NCBI RefSeq assembly: GCF_020075495.1
Contig: NZ_JABYQT010000004.1
Location: forward strand, 124,001 to 188,000
Direction of reading: 5' to 3'
Source: Vreelandella aquamarina
GTDB lineage: Bacteria; Pseudomonadota; Gammaproteobacteria; Pseudomonadales; Halomonadaceae
Length of the DNA: 64,000 nucleotides
How positions within the stretch are numbered: the stretch's first letter is position 1; each line of letters starts with the position of its first letter. Positions 20,178 through 29,325 of this stretch are shown in pieces. The translations under genes were made by a program, and so were the position numbers. The notes beneath the pieces were generated by a model that was given only the letters and a program-made list of their open reading frames with translations, made no database searches and was not told the origin of the DNA.

Positions 20178-21185
20178 TCAAGGCATTGCTACTACCCGCT
20201 TGCCCAGGTTGTCGCCGTTGAGTAAGCCAATCAGTGCGGGAGCAATGCTATCAAGCCCGCCGCTTATTTTGTCTAGGTGCCAATCTATCCCGCCCTGAAC
20301 AACGAGCGGCACCATATCGTTTTGGAAGGCATCCCAGTGGTGGAGGTAGTGGGGTACGACAAAGGGGTGTACCGAAACCTTTTTCTGATGCAGTTGAGCG
20401 AAATTAGCAGGGCTTTGGCGAGGCCGGGCAGATTGATACTGACTTACCAGGCCGCATAGCACGATGCGTCCATTGACTCTTGTAGCATCTATGGCAGCTC
20501 TAAAAGCAGCGCCGCCTACATTTTCGAAATCAAGCGTAATGCCTGTGGGCGCGGCTCGTTTTAGCTGAGCTGCATATGTGGGATGGCGGTGATCAAGCAC
20601 TGTCTGAAACCCTAGGCGGCGTAACCAATCACGCTTATCTGCCCGCCCGGCTGTGACGATCACACGTGCACCCTGGCGCTTGGCAAGCTGTGCGGCAATT
20701 GAGCCGACAGCGCCCGCCGCCGCGCTTACAAGCACGGTATCGTTCTTGGTCGGCTTGCCCAATAGCTGCATGCCGACCCAGGCGGTAAATCCGGTCATAC
20801 CCAAGGGATGTAAATACGCTAGCGGGTTGATCCCTGCTGGAGTCGGGATAAGTTCTTTGCCGTCAGAGATAACCTCTTCCTGCATCGGCAGATGGCCGAC
20901 GACGAGATCTCCTGACGTGAAGCGAGGGTGTCGGCTCTCGATTACCTCCGCAAGCGTCCAGCCAGAGAGATGGCTCCCTGCCACCCAATGCTCAATGTAA
21001 TTATAACCTTCGCTTTGCATGCGAGTGCGCATATAAGGGTCAACACTTATATAGCGGGACTTTAGCAGCAGGACTGGCTTATCAGGTAGTGGAACATCGA
21101 TGGTTCTAAAGTGTTCAGGCCTTAACTTTCTTTTGGGAAGGCAGTTCAATATCAAGCCGCTGGTGAGCATAGAAGTGGTTCTCAC
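20178..21185 (-). CDS. NADP-dependent MDR oxidoreductase (curcumin reductase / PTGR-like)
   Basis: Zinc-independent medium-chain reductase of about 335 residues. It has the SVDPYMRTRM motif, the nucleotide-binding SAAAGAVGSIAAQLAKRQGA and the DFENVGG segment characteristic of leukotriene B4 dehydrogenase/curcumin reductase-type enzymes, which reduce C=C bonds in alpha,beta-unsaturated carbonyls. The ATG at 21185 or the in-frame ATG at 21170 could be the start. The codon choice and lower GC look slightly unlike the neighbours. Confidence 0.88.
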   Translation of the reverse strand: MRTTSMLTSGLILNCLPKRKLRPEHFRTIDVPLPDKPVLLLKSRYISVDPYMRTRMQSEGYNYIEHWVAGSHLSGWTLAEVIESRHPRFTSGDLVVGHLPMQEEVISDGKELIPTPAGINPLAYLHPLGMTGFTAWVGMQLLGKPTKNDTVLVSAAAGAVGSIAAQLAKRQGARVIVTAGRADKRDWLRRLGFQTVLDHRHPTYAAQLKRAAPTGITLDFENVGGAAFRAAIDATRVNGRIVLCGLVSQYQSARPRQSPANFAQLHQKKVSVHPFVVPHYLHHWDAFQNDMVPLVVQGGIDWHLDKISGGLDSIAPALIGLLNGDNLGKRVVAMP

Positions 21186-21328
21186 GCTGAAGGAAATTAT
21201 CGTAATTACAAACCATTCATCTGCTTTAAAGAAAATGATGTACTAAAAAACAGATCACTAAAACTCTATGATTAGAACAGCAACCTTTCGATACTCGAAA
21301 TGACTCTAACAAAAATAGGATTATTTCC

Positions 21329-22147
21329 ATGGATCTAAAACTGCTGCTGAACTGGCGTCTTCACCTGACAGTGATCGTGACGTCGATGTTCGCCGAGTGG
21401 GTTGGCATCGCAAGAATCCCTCTAGGGCCAGGAACGCTTCTTCTCTTGCCCTTGCTGTATGCCTTCGTGATTGGCGTACTTCTCAACCCTCACCTGTTTT
21501 CAGTTATGGGCAAACTGGTTCCCAAGTCGGTCAGCCATGCATCAGGGCCGATCATTCTAATTGCCATCCTGCCTTTTATTGCCAAGTTTGGTTCCACCAT
21601 CGGCCCTGCGATCGAGCAGATCATCGCCGCAGGTCCCGCGCTGCTGCTGCAAGAGGCTGGCAACCTAGGCACCATGCTGATCGCGCTACCGTTTGCCGTG
21701 CTGGTACTCAAGATGGGGCGCGAATCCATCGGGGCTACCTACTCCATCGCCCGAGAGCCCAATATCGCTATCATCTCCGACCGGTACGGCTTAAGAAGTC
21801 CGGAAGGTATCGGCATCATGGGGGTTTACGTTGTCGGCACAATGTTTGGCACGCTGTATTTTGCACTCATGGCCGGCTATATCGCATCGCTCGATATTCT
21901 GGATATCCGTGCGTTGGCCATGGCCTGCGGAGTGGGCAGTGGCAGTATGGTAGCCGCTTGTTCCGCGGCTTTGGTGGAAGCCGTGCCGGCTTCGAAGGAT
22001 GAACTGCTGGCGTTTGCTGGAGCCAGCAACCTGCTGACGTATGCAACAGGGCTTTATATTTCGCTGTTCATCGCCTTGCCGATTACCGAATGGATGTACA
22101 AGCGCCTGAAAGGCAATGCGCCTGCGGAGGTTCGTCATGAAATCTAA
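21329..22147 (+). CDS. DUF3100 family integral membrane protein
   Basis: 272 residues, nearly all hydrophobic with about eight membrane segments. Recognisable DUF3100 features are EWVGIARIPLGPGTLLLLPL near the start, ESIGATYSIAREPNIAII in the middle and MACGVGSGSMVAACSAALVE near the end. Probably one half of a two-part transporter with the next gene, whose start lies 11 bp inside this one. First gene of an operon that continues with a peptidase and two dehydrogenases. Transport substrate unknown. Confidence 0.8.
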   Translation: MDLKLLLNWRLHLTVIVTSMFAEWVGIARIPLGPGTLLLLPLLYAFVIGVLLNPHLFSVMGKLVPKSVSHASGPIILIAILPFIAKFGSTIGPAIEQIIAAGPALLLQEAGNLGTMLIALPFAVLVLKMGRESIGATYSIAREPNIAIISDRYGLRSPEGIGIMGVYVVGTMFGTLYFALMAGYIASLDILDIRALAMACGVGSGSMVAACSAALVEAVPASKDELLAFAGASNLLTYATGLYISLFIALPITEWMYKRLKGNAPAEVRHEI

Positions 22148-22631
22148 TCAAACAGCCGTCGATCATTTCGATGCCGAAGCGCTAAAGGAACTGCGTCCAG
22201 AAAACCAGCTGGGCAAGACGGCGCTGGTGCTCGCCGCTGTATGTATTTCAGCCTGGTTCAGTAACGTGGTAAACGGCGCGCCATTGCTGGATGCACTACC
22301 AGGTATGCTGATCCTTTACGCCATGGTGATGGTGGGGCTGGGCATCGGTCGCGCGTGCCCTTTCTATCTGCCAAGCGTTGCCTGGGTCTCACTGATAAGC
22401 ATCGTGATGACGCTGCCGATGTTTCCTGGCAGCGAATGGATTCTCGAGCAGCTGGCACAGGTCAACTTTCTGGCAGTGGTAACACCGGTATTGGCCTATG
22501 CAGGGCTGGCGCTTACCGGGCGTGAATTTGCCATGTTCAAGCACACTGGCTGGAAACTGGTGCTGGTTGCGCTGCTGGTCTTCACCGGTACGTTTGTTGG
22601 CTCAGCGATTGTCGCCCACATACTGCTTTAA
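22137..22631 (+). CDS. Small membrane protein, partner of the DUF3100 protein
   Basis: 164 residues with a hydrophilic N-terminus of about 30 and four or five membrane segments. The ATG at 22137 has GGAGG just upstream and overlaps the DUF3100 stop by 11 bp. The arrangement (a larger and a smaller membrane protein, overlapping) recalls two-subunit carriers such as MadL-MadM, but no homology to those is claimed. I do not recognise a specific family. Function is inferred from the coupling and from the catabolic genes downstream. Confidence 0.75.
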   Translation: MKSNQTAVDHFDAEALKELRPENQLGKTALVLAAVCISAWFSNVVNGAPLLDALPGMLILYAMVMVGLGIGRACPFYLPSVAWVSLISIVMTLPMFPGSEWILEQLAQVNFLAVVTPVLAYAGLALTGREFAMFKHTGWKLVLVALLVFTGTFVGSAIVAHILL

Positions 22632-22641
22632 GGAGAGAACG

Positions 22642-23802
22642 ATGAGCGTATCGATTAGCCTACCGGACACCGCCTTGCTTGAAGAGTGGCGCCACGACTT
22701 TCATCAACACCCTGAAACGGCGTTCGAGGAGCACCGCACCAGTGCCAAGATTGCGTCATTACTGACTGAGTGGGGGCTTGAAGTCACCACGGGATTGGCC
22801 GGTACAGGCGTTGTGGCAGTGCTGGACGGGCGTTTGGGGCAGGGCAGAACCATTGGGCTACGGGCCGATATCGACGCCCTGGATATACGTGAAGAGACCG
22901 AGTTAGCCTATGCTTCCACGATACCTGGCAAGATGCATGCGTGTGGCCACGATGGCCATACCACCATGTTGCTGGGCGCTGCCTGGGCGCTAACGCAGCA
23001 GCCTGATTTCAAGGGTCGGGTGGTGTTTATCTTCCAGCCGGCGGAAGAGAATGAAGGTGGAGGGCGGGCCATGGTGGAGGATGGTCTATTTGAACGCTTC
23101 CCCATGGATGCCGTTTATGGCCTGCATAACTGGCCGGGGCTGGCGGTAGGCGAGGCCGCGGTACACGATGCGGCGGTCATGGCGGCGTTCGATATTTTTA
23201 CGCTGACGCTGACGGGTAAGGGCTGCCATGCGGCCATGCCGCATCTAGGCATTGATACCGTGCTGGCGAGTTGCCAACTGGTTAGTCAACTGCAGGGGTT
23301 GATTAGCCGTGAAACCCCGCCCGCCCAGTCGGCGGTTCTTAGTGTTACCAGCATTCATGGTGGCGACACGTTCAATGTCATTCCTGAAAAAGTGGAACTG
23401 CGCGGTACGCTGCGCTGTTTTGATATGGCTCTCAAGGAGCGCCTGGAAGCGCGCTTCAAACAGGCCATTACCAGTCTCGCCGAGTTTCATGGTTTGCAGG
23501 CCACGCTCGATTACCAGCGCTGCTACCCTGCCACCATCAATACACCGGAGCATGCTGAACAGTGCGCAGCCGTGCTGGAAGATTTGTTGGGTCGCGATAA
23601 CGTGCACCGTAACCCGCCACCGAGCATGGCATCGGAAGATTTTTCGTTTCTTCTTGCCGAGCGGCCCGGCGCCTATATCTGGATGGGCAATGGTGAACAA
23701 TCCGCCTCCCTGCATAACCCGCGCTACGACTTCAACGATGCGCTGTTGCCCTTGGGCGCTCGCTATTGGGTAGAGCTTGTTGCCGCGCTGCTCAAGCGTT
23801 AA
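22642..23802 (+). CDS. M20D family amidohydrolase (hippurate/N-acyl amino acid hydrolase-like)
   Basis: Zinc-dependent amidohydrolase of 386 residues. Metal-binding motif HACGHDGHTT, catalytic FQPAEENEGGGRAM, LHNWPG, and a lid domain with GKGCHAAMPHLGIDTV; a late MASEDFSF supplies the last ligand region. Such enzymes cleave N-acyl or aryl-acyl amides, releasing an amino acid. The ATG at 22642 has AAGGAGAG. The context suggests that it opens the substrate imported by the two membrane proteins. Confidence 0.92.
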   Translation: MSVSISLPDTALLEEWRHDFHQHPETAFEEHRTSAKIASLLTEWGLEVTTGLAGTGVVAVLDGRLGQGRTIGLRADIDALDIREETELAYASTIPGKMHACGHDGHTTMLLGAAWALTQQPDFKGRVVFIFQPAEENEGGGRAMVEDGLFERFPMDAVYGLHNWPGLAVGEAAVHDAAVMAAFDIFTLTLTGKGCHAAMPHLGIDTVLASCQLVSQLQGLISRETPPAQSAVLSVTSIHGGDTFNVIPEKVELRGTLRCFDMALKERLEARFKQAITSLAEFHGLQATLDYQRCYPATINTPEHAEQCAAVLEDLLGRDNVHRNPPPSMASEDFSFLLAERPGAYIWMGNGEQSASLHNPRYDFNDALLPLGARYWVELVAALLKR

Positions 23803-23909
23803 CGCAAAGCCTTAATCAACTGCTACTTATCGCTCTCTTGATGCCTTCACGGGTAGGGGAGCGTATAGGCCAAACATGCTCTCTACCGAGAGCTTTAAGG
23901 AGTTTTATC

Positions 23910-24800
23910 GTGTCTTTAACCATTACTGTAATTGGCCTGGGGCAAATGGGCGGCAATATGGCGCTTACTCTTAAAGCCGCCGGATTTGCAGTTACCGGAA
24001 GCGATGTTTTTGAACAAGCGCGAACGCGTCTGGCCTCCGAAGGTTTGACGGTTGCCGTTCCCGATGCTTTACCAGCAAGCGACGTCTACCTGCTGTCGCT
24101 GCCCACGTCCGCGCATGTGCGTGAGGTAATTGAGCAATCCCCTGGCCTGCTGACCCTTGCGCCGAAAGGGAGTGTAATCGTTGATACCTCCACAAGTGAC
24201 CCGGCCGTCACTCGTGAGTTGGCCGAAAAAGTAACTGCTGAGGGTCTCCGGTGGCTGGACGCCCCGGTCAGTGGCGGGCCTAAAGGAGCTGCCAGCGGCA
24301 AGCTGGGAATGCTGTTGGGAGGGGATGATTCCACTATCGAGCGTGTAATGCCGATGCTGGAAGCGATGTCAGCCAAACGCACCCATGTAGGCGGCCCGGG
24401 CAGTGGTCATGTGGTTAAGCTTGCCAATAATTACCTGTGTGCTGCGCACCTGCTGACCACTGCCGAGGCGGTGTCCATGGCAGTCAAAGCGGGCGTTGAT
24501 CCCGCTGCCTGTTTGGCAGGTATCAATAGTGGGTCTGGCCGTAGTGCGGTAAGTGAGGTGAACTTCCCCGAGTGGGTGCTGAGTGAACGCTTTGATTCAG
24601 GCTTTACCTCCGGCCTGATGCGTAAAGACCTGCGCCTGGCTCGGGACGCTGCTGAGCAACTGAATATTCCCTTGCCGCTGTTACAAGCCGTTGTTGGTGC
24701 CTGGCATGCGAATCCTGAAAATCCCACCGATAGCGATGACTTTAATCATATCACCACGCCAATTTTAACGCGTACCCATCTAGCGGAGGACAACGAATGA
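23910..24800 (+). CDS. NAD(P)-dependent beta-hydroxyacid dehydrogenase (3-hydroxyisobutyrate dehydrogenase family)
   Basis: 296 residues. Rossmann motif VIGLGQMGGNMALTLKAAG at the start, substrate-binding DAPVSGGPKGAASGKLG, and the catalytic Lys in KLANNYLC, all in family order. Oxidises a beta-hydroxyacid or reduces the matching semialdehyde. The start is GTG at 23910, 7 nt after AAGGAG; earlier in-frame ATGs overlap the M20 gene and add a non-homologous leader. The stop overlaps the aldehyde dehydrogenase start by 4 bp. Confidence 0.9.
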   Translation: MSLTITVIGLGQMGGNMALTLKAAGFAVTGSDVFEQARTRLASEGLTVAVPDALPASDVYLLSLPTSAHVREVIEQSPGLLTLAPKGSVIVDTSTSDPAVTRELAEKVTAEGLRWLDAPVSGGPKGAASGKLGMLLGGDDSTIERVMPMLEAMSAKRTHVGGPGSGHVVKLANNYLCAAHLLTTAEAVSMAVKAGVDPAACLAGINSGSGRSAVSEVNFPEWVLSERFDSGFTSGLMRKDLRLARDAAEQLNIPLPLLQAVVGAWHANPENPTDSDDFNHITTPILTRTHLAEDNE

Positions 24801-26347
24801 GCTCACTTAGTCAGCATGCCGGTAACCACCTTGCTGAGCTTCTTGATGGCTTTGGATTAGCTGCCGCCACGCCTCTAAGCAACTGGATTGATGGCGAGTT
24901 GGTCGCAGGAGAAGGTGAGGAAATCATTTTGATGAATCCGTCCACCGGCGAAGCGCTGGTGAGCTATCGCGATGCGGGTGCTGCACTGATAGAGCGCGCT
25001 ACCCAAGCGGCTGAGCGTGGACAGCGTGAATGGATGGCATTAACCGCCAGCGACCGTGGACGACGCATGAATGCCGCCTTACGCGGCCTGGAGGGCCATG
25101 AAGAAGAACTGGCGCAGCTCGAAAGCGTCGTAGCCGGTAAACCGATTCGCGACTGCCGCGCAGAGGTTGGCAAGGTGCGAGAGATGTTCGAGTACTACGC
25201 TGGCTGGTGCGACAAGCAGCACGGCGAAGTGATACCGGTACCTACCTCGCACCTTAACTATGTACGCTACTTGCCCTACGGCGTGGTTGGCCAGATTACC
25301 CCATGGAACGCGCCCATGTTTACTTGCGCTTGGCAGCTTGCACCGGCCATTGCGGCAGGTAATGGCGTCGTGCTGAAACCTTCGGAGTTGACCCCCTTTA
25401 CCTCCGTGGTGATCGGCAGGCTGTTGGAAAATGGCGGTTTGCCACAAGGTCTGATCAATATTGTCAATGGGTTAGGCAAGACCACCGGTTCTGCGCTCAC
25501 TGGTCATCCCACTATCAGTAAGCTGGTATTCGTGGGTTCCCCCCAAGCTGGGCGCATGATTGCAGAAGCTGGCGCTCGGCGTTTGGTGCCTAGCGTTTTG
25601 GAGTTGGGCGGTAAATCAGCCAATATCGTGTTTTCCGATGCGCGTCTGGATGACGCTGTTGCTGGCGCTCAGGCCGCGATCTTTGCAGCTGCCGGGCAAA
25701 GCTGTGTCGCAGGGTCGCGGCTATTGATCGAACGTTCGATCTTTGACGAAGTGACGTCTCGATTAGCCAGAGCCGCAGAGCAGATTCAGGTCGGGCTGCC
25801 TAGTGACGAGGCTACACGTATGGGGCCGTTGCAGAATCGTCGCCAGTTTGAACACGTAACGAGGATGATCGATGCCGCCGTTGCGGCGGGAGCGCGGATA
25901 TTAACTGGCGGTAAACGCCCGGAAGGCTTACCGGAAGAAGCCAGGGGTTACTTTATCGCCCCTACCGTTCTGGTCGATGTGACACCGGATATGGAGATCG
26001 CCCAGCAGGAGGTATTCGGTCCGGTATTGATTGCCATGGCGTTCGACGATGAGGCGCAGGCCGTTCGCTTGGCCAACGACACGCGGTTTGGGCTGGCCGG
26101 TGCCGTCTGGAGCCAGGATGTCGCTAGAGCACATCGGGTGGCTGCACAGCTACGAGCAGGTACGGTATGGATTAATAGCTACAAGGCGATTAGCGTTATG
26201 TCGCCCTTTGGTGGCTTTGGCGACAGTGGCTTTGGTCGTTCCAGCGGACTGGAAGGCTTACGTGAATACAGCGTGCCGCAAAGTGTCTGGGTAGAGACGG
26301 CGCCCGAGGCGAGCGTTGCCTTTGGCTATGGTAACGGTGTTGGCTGA
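24797..26347 (+). CDS. NAD(P)-dependent aldehyde dehydrogenase
   Basis: 516 residues. Contains GQITPWNAPMFTCAW, the glutamate motif LELGGKSANIVF, the catalytic Cys in AAGQSCVAGSRL, and the late PFGGFGDSGFGRSSG. Typical of broad aldehyde dehydrogenases close to betaine/aminobutyraldehyde types. Coupled to the upstream beta-hydroxyacid dehydrogenase by a 4-bp overlap, so an alcohol-to-aldehyde-to-acid or semialdehyde step is likely. The last 22 bp overlap the convergent LysR gene. Confidence 0.93.
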   Translation: MSSLSQHAGNHLAELLDGFGLAAATPLSNWIDGELVAGEGEEIILMNPSTGEALVSYRDAGAALIERATQAAERGQREWMALTASDRGRRMNAALRGLEGHEEELAQLESVVAGKPIRDCRAEVGKVREMFEYYAGWCDKQHGEVIPVPTSHLNYVRYLPYGVVGQITPWNAPMFTCAWQLAPAIAAGNGVVLKPSELTPFTSVVIGRLLENGGLPQGLINIVNGLGKTTGSALTGHPTISKLVFVGSPQAGRMIAEAGARRLVPSVLELGGKSANIVFSDARLDDAVAGAQAAIFAAAGQSCVAGSRLLIERSIFDEVTSRLARAAEQIQVGLPSDEATRMGPLQNRRQFEHVTRMIDAAVAAGARILTGGKRPEGLPEEARGYFIAPTVLVDVTPDMEIAQQEVFGPVLIAMAFDDEAQAVRLANDTRFGLAGAVWSQDVARAHRVAAQLRAGTVWINSYKAISVMSPFGGFGDSGFGRSSGLEGLREYSVPQSVWVETAPEASVAFGYGNGVG

Positions 26348-27264
26348 TCGCCCATCGGGTCGCGAAAAGCCTGCATCCAGCGCTGTAAGTGGCGCAATAG
26401 CAGTATGCTGGCTTTAGGCTGCTGGCGGCCCACTCTTGTGACCATATGGGCCTGGGAGCGCTGAAATAGCGGGTCATCGATCGGCCGAGCAATCAGAGTG
26501 CCGATTTCAAGATCATGGGCCACGGCAAAGGCTGGTAGCAGAGTAATGCCCATACCGCTGCGTACATACTGGGCCAAGGTAACCATGGAGTTGGTATTCA
26601 TGGCCAACTGCGGCGTAATATGCGCTTGTTGAAAAGCCTGGTCGACCATCTGACGTACACCGTGCGTGGTATCCCACATGGCCATGGGCTCGGCGCCGAG
26701 TTGGGTGAGTGACAAGGGCGTGATTTGGGTCGCCAAAAGGTGCCCGGGAGGCAGAATGGCCATCAGTGGTTGAGGGCTTGAAGCCCAGAAACGCAGTTGA
26801 GGATGGGTTCGTTCATGAAACATCAGGCCAATATGGCTATGGTCTTCAACGACTGCCTCGATAATACCCGAAGTACCTGCAATATGAATATCGAGCTGAA
26901 TGCCTTTGTAGCGTTGCTTGAATTCATGCAGCGGAGTGGCAACCAGGTCGCTAACAAACCCTTCGCCGACGGTCAGACGGATAGTGCCGGTTTCAAGGCG
27001 CTGATACGCCTCGAGAGAAGTGATGAAGCTTTCGTCCAGCGCACTGCGCCTTTCACAATATTCAAGCAGCATTTCGCCCACCGGGGTGGGCGAAATGCCG
27101 TCGCGCTGGCGCTCCATCAACGTTGCCCCCAAGGCTTCTTCCAGCAAAGCGATCTGCCGGCTAACCGCCGAGGGGGCAATGTCTAGTCGTGCCGCTGCAC
27201 GCCGTATCGATCCAGACTCCAGGGTAACGCGAAAGTAAGCCAAGCGCTGATGAGGTATATCCAT
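26326..27264 (-). CDS. LysR family transcriptional regulator
   Basis: 312 residues: an N-terminal winged HTH (SGSIRRAAARLDIAPSAVSR) and a periplasmic-binding-like effector domain. Convergent with, and overlapping, the aldehyde dehydrogenase gene. Because LysR genes usually lie next to their targets, it is the best candidate to control the 21.3-26.3 kb operon, although the promoter of that operon is 5 kb away. Confidence 0.9.
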   Translation of the reverse strand: MDIPHQRLAYFRVTLESGSIRRAAARLDIAPSAVSRQIALLEEALGATLMERQRDGISPTPVGEMLLEYCERRSALDESFITSLEAYQRLETGTIRLTVGEGFVSDLVATPLHEFKQRYKGIQLDIHIAGTSGIIEAVVEDHSHIGLMFHERTHPQLRFWASSPQPLMAILPPGHLLATQITPLSLTQLGAEPMAMWDTTHGVRQMVDQAFQQAHITPQLAMNTNSMVTLAQYVRSGMGITLLPAFAVAHDLEIGTLIARPIDDPLFQRSQAHMVTRVGRQQPKASILLLRHLQRWMQAFRDPMGDQPTPLP

Positions 27265-27314
27265 CGCGGCTTTTATACCCTTTTAATGAATTACCCTGAG
27301 CCAATCATGAAAAG

Positions 27315-27671
27315 CTACAGGTACTTCAACAGCTTCTGCAGCTTGTTCATGTCGGTAGAGTCACCTACCAGACGCACCTCGCCATTGACCATGCCATCGA
27401 GAAACGCCTGCTGGGTAGGCTTTCTGAGAATGCGCAGCGCGGCGTCTTGGTCACGAAACCGCAGCTCAAGGTCCAGGTCTACCGGCAGGCCTTTTTCAGA
27501 CGTGATGCCCTTGGGTGTCATCCGGTAATGACGGGCAATGCTCAAGTCTTCCGTGGCGACGCCCCAATCAAGGTGACGCATGCGCTCGAGTTGTTCACGA
27601 AAGCGCGGTTTCCGGCGCAGGGCACGCTTGAGCATCAAGCCCAATAGCCACAGCGTCAGCTTGAGCTTCAT
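27315..27671 (-). CDS. SCP2 sterol-binding domain-like protein
   Basis: 118 residues with a hydrophobic, basic N-terminus followed by a region (ITSEKGLPVDLDLELRFRD, RILRKPTQQAFLDGMVNGEV) that resembles SCP2 lipid-binding domains. Proposed roles are lipid or ubiquinone-precursor binding, but the assignment is weak. Its ATG shares one base with the HU stop (TAATG), so it is translated from the HU message. Confidence 0.6.
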   Translation of the reverse strand: MKLKLTLWLLGLMLKRALRRKPRFREQLERMRHLDWGVATEDLSIARHYRMTPKGITSEKGLPVDLDLELRFRDQDAALRILRKPTQQAFLDGMVNGEVRLVGDSTDMNKLQKLLKYL

Positions 27672-27943
27672 TAGGAAACGGCATCCTTGAGCGCTTTGCC
27701 GGGCTTGAAGGCCACGTTCTTGCTGGCCGGAATTTTCAGCGGCTCGCCGGTTTGCGGGTTCTTGCCGGTACGCGCGGCGCGCTCGCGTACGGTGAAGGTG
27801 CCAAAGCCGATCAGAGCCACGTCTTCGCCCTTGGCCACGCTGTTGGTGATCTCGTCCAGAATCACGTTCAGGACCTGGCCAGCCTTGTCCTTGGACAAGT
27901 CGGCACTTTCAGCGATAGCAGCGGCGAGTTCAGGTTTGCGCAT
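27671..27943 (-). CDS. HU family DNA-binding protein
   Basis: A 90-residue histone-like protein that bends DNA. It contains MRKPELAAAIAESADLSKDK, the GFGTFTVRERAARTGKNPQT arm and a final KPGKALKDAV. The start is at ATG 27943 with a GAGGGG site; a longer open frame to 28003 has no family support. Dimer-forming; binding is not sequence specific. Forms a two-gene unit with the SCP2-like gene. Confidence 0.95.
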   Translation of the reverse strand: MRKPELAAAIAESADLSKDKAGQVLNVILDEITNSVAKGEDVALIGFGTFTVRERAARTGKNPQTGEPLKIPASKNVAFKPGKALKDAVS

Positions 27944-28049
27944 AAGGAATTCCCCTCGTGAAATAGTAAGCAAAAAGCGTAATGATGTTATTAAAAGCGC
28001 CACCCAGGCTGGGTCAGCCTATCTAGCCTAGTCGTGAACGCGGTGAAAA

Positions 28050-29240
28050 TCAGCCTAGCAGCACAGGGGCTGCTCTGGAAAGCTCCACTTTCCGTCTCAC
28101 ACAGCCCCCTGTCAACGCAAAACCGACTAAATTCCCCTGTTTATCTTCCCCAAGCGCGGTCATGTCGCCGCCTTCTCCCTCTATTCGCCAGCGCTCGACG
28201 CTTGCGGCCGGCGGGTAGGCCACGACCGGCAGCAGCGGGGTCTTGACGATAATCGGCCACGCGCCGAAGCTGACCTGCGTCGGCGTGCCGGCAAGCGTGG
28301 CGGCCAGCGCCTTGGCGCTTGCCTGCAATGGCTGCACGTACATGGCGTTCACCCCCGTCACGCAGGCCACATCACCAAGCGCGTAGATGTGCGGGTTCGA
28401 GGAGCGAAGGTAACGGTCGACCGTGACGCCGTAGCGAGATATATCAAGCCCGGCGGCGTCGGCAAGCGCGGTGCGCGGTGCCAGGCCGGTGGCCAGCAGC
28501 ACCAGGTCCACCTCGAGGATGGCGTGATCGTCCAGGGTGAGCCGGACAGCGTTGTCGCTGCCTGCGCTGATATCGACAAGTTTGCGCCCCAGGGCCAGCT
28601 GGATACCGGCGTCCTGAAAGGCGCTGCCCAAGGCGGCGCCGAGCGGTTCGGGCAGCAGCCGTGCCAGCGGGGCGCTTTCCGGCGCTACCAGCGTTACCTG
28701 ATGCCCGCCTGCGTGCAGGTCGTTGGCGAATTCACAGCCCACAAGGCCCGCGCCGATGATGGCCACGCGGGCAGGGCGCTCGTCAAGCGCCGCTCGAAAG
28801 CGGCGGTAGTCGTCCAGGTCGTTGACGGTAAAAAAGCGCCGGGAGAGGCTCTCTGGGATCGCAAACGGCGCCTGAGGGGCCGCGCCGGTCGCCAGTACCA
28901 GCGTGTCGTAGCCCAGCAGTTGGCCATCGCTCAAGCGAATGGTGCGCGTCGCCGGTGTCAGTTGCTCGACGTGAGTGTGCCTCATTACCCGAGCATCCAG
29001 CTCATCGGCAAGCATGGCGGCGCTGCGCTGGGCAAGTTGGTCGGGCAGCAGGCGCTTGGCAAGCCCGGTCGAGAGCAGCGGCTTGCTGTAGTCGTCGCCG
29101 CTATCAGCGCTGATCAGAGTGATCGCGCGGCGATCGTTCAGGCGGCGCAGCGCGCGGGCAAGGCCGACGCCCGCCATCCCGGTGCCGATAATGACCAGCC
29201 CGGTGTGGTCAGTGGCGTCAAGCGTATGTGATACGGGCAT
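28050..29240 (-). CDS. FAD/NAD(P)-dependent oxidoreductase, rubredoxin reductase-like
   Basis: About 396 residues. FAD-binding motif VIIGTGMAGVGLARAL at the start, NAD motif VAIIGAGLVGCEFANDL in the middle, and the ALGDVACV motif near the end. The C-terminal part is of the rubredoxin-NAD+ reductase type. In Pseudomonas the related rubB gene lies near ubiC together with rubredoxin genes; here ubiC is divergent next door but no rubredoxin is in the window. Start at ATG 29240 with GAGGA. Confidence 0.85.
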   Translation of the reverse strand: MPVSHTLDATDHTGLVIIGTGMAGVGLARALRRLNDRRAITLISADSGDDYSKPLLSTGLAKRLLPDQLAQRSAAMLADELDARVMRHTHVEQLTPATRTIRLSDGQLLGYDTLVLATGAAPQAPFAIPESLSRRFFTVNDLDDYRRFRAALDERPARVAIIGAGLVGCEFANDLHAGGHQVTLVAPESAPLARLLPEPLGAALGSAFQDAGIQLALGRKLVDISAGSDNAVRLTLDDHAILEVDLVLLATGLAPRTALADAAGLDISRYGVTVDRYLRSSNPHIYALGDVACVTGVNAMYVQPLQASAKALAATLAGTPTQVSFGAWPIIVKTPLLPVVAYPPAASVERWRIEGEGGDMTALGEDKQGNLVGFALTGGCVRRKVELSRAAPVLLG

Positions 29241-29325
29241 GCCATCCTCAAATAGTCGATGCAATAAAAGCCTGTCTGAGTGCCATGTTACACTAGCTTC
29301 CCCATTTTTTGCCCAGGAGCACCCG

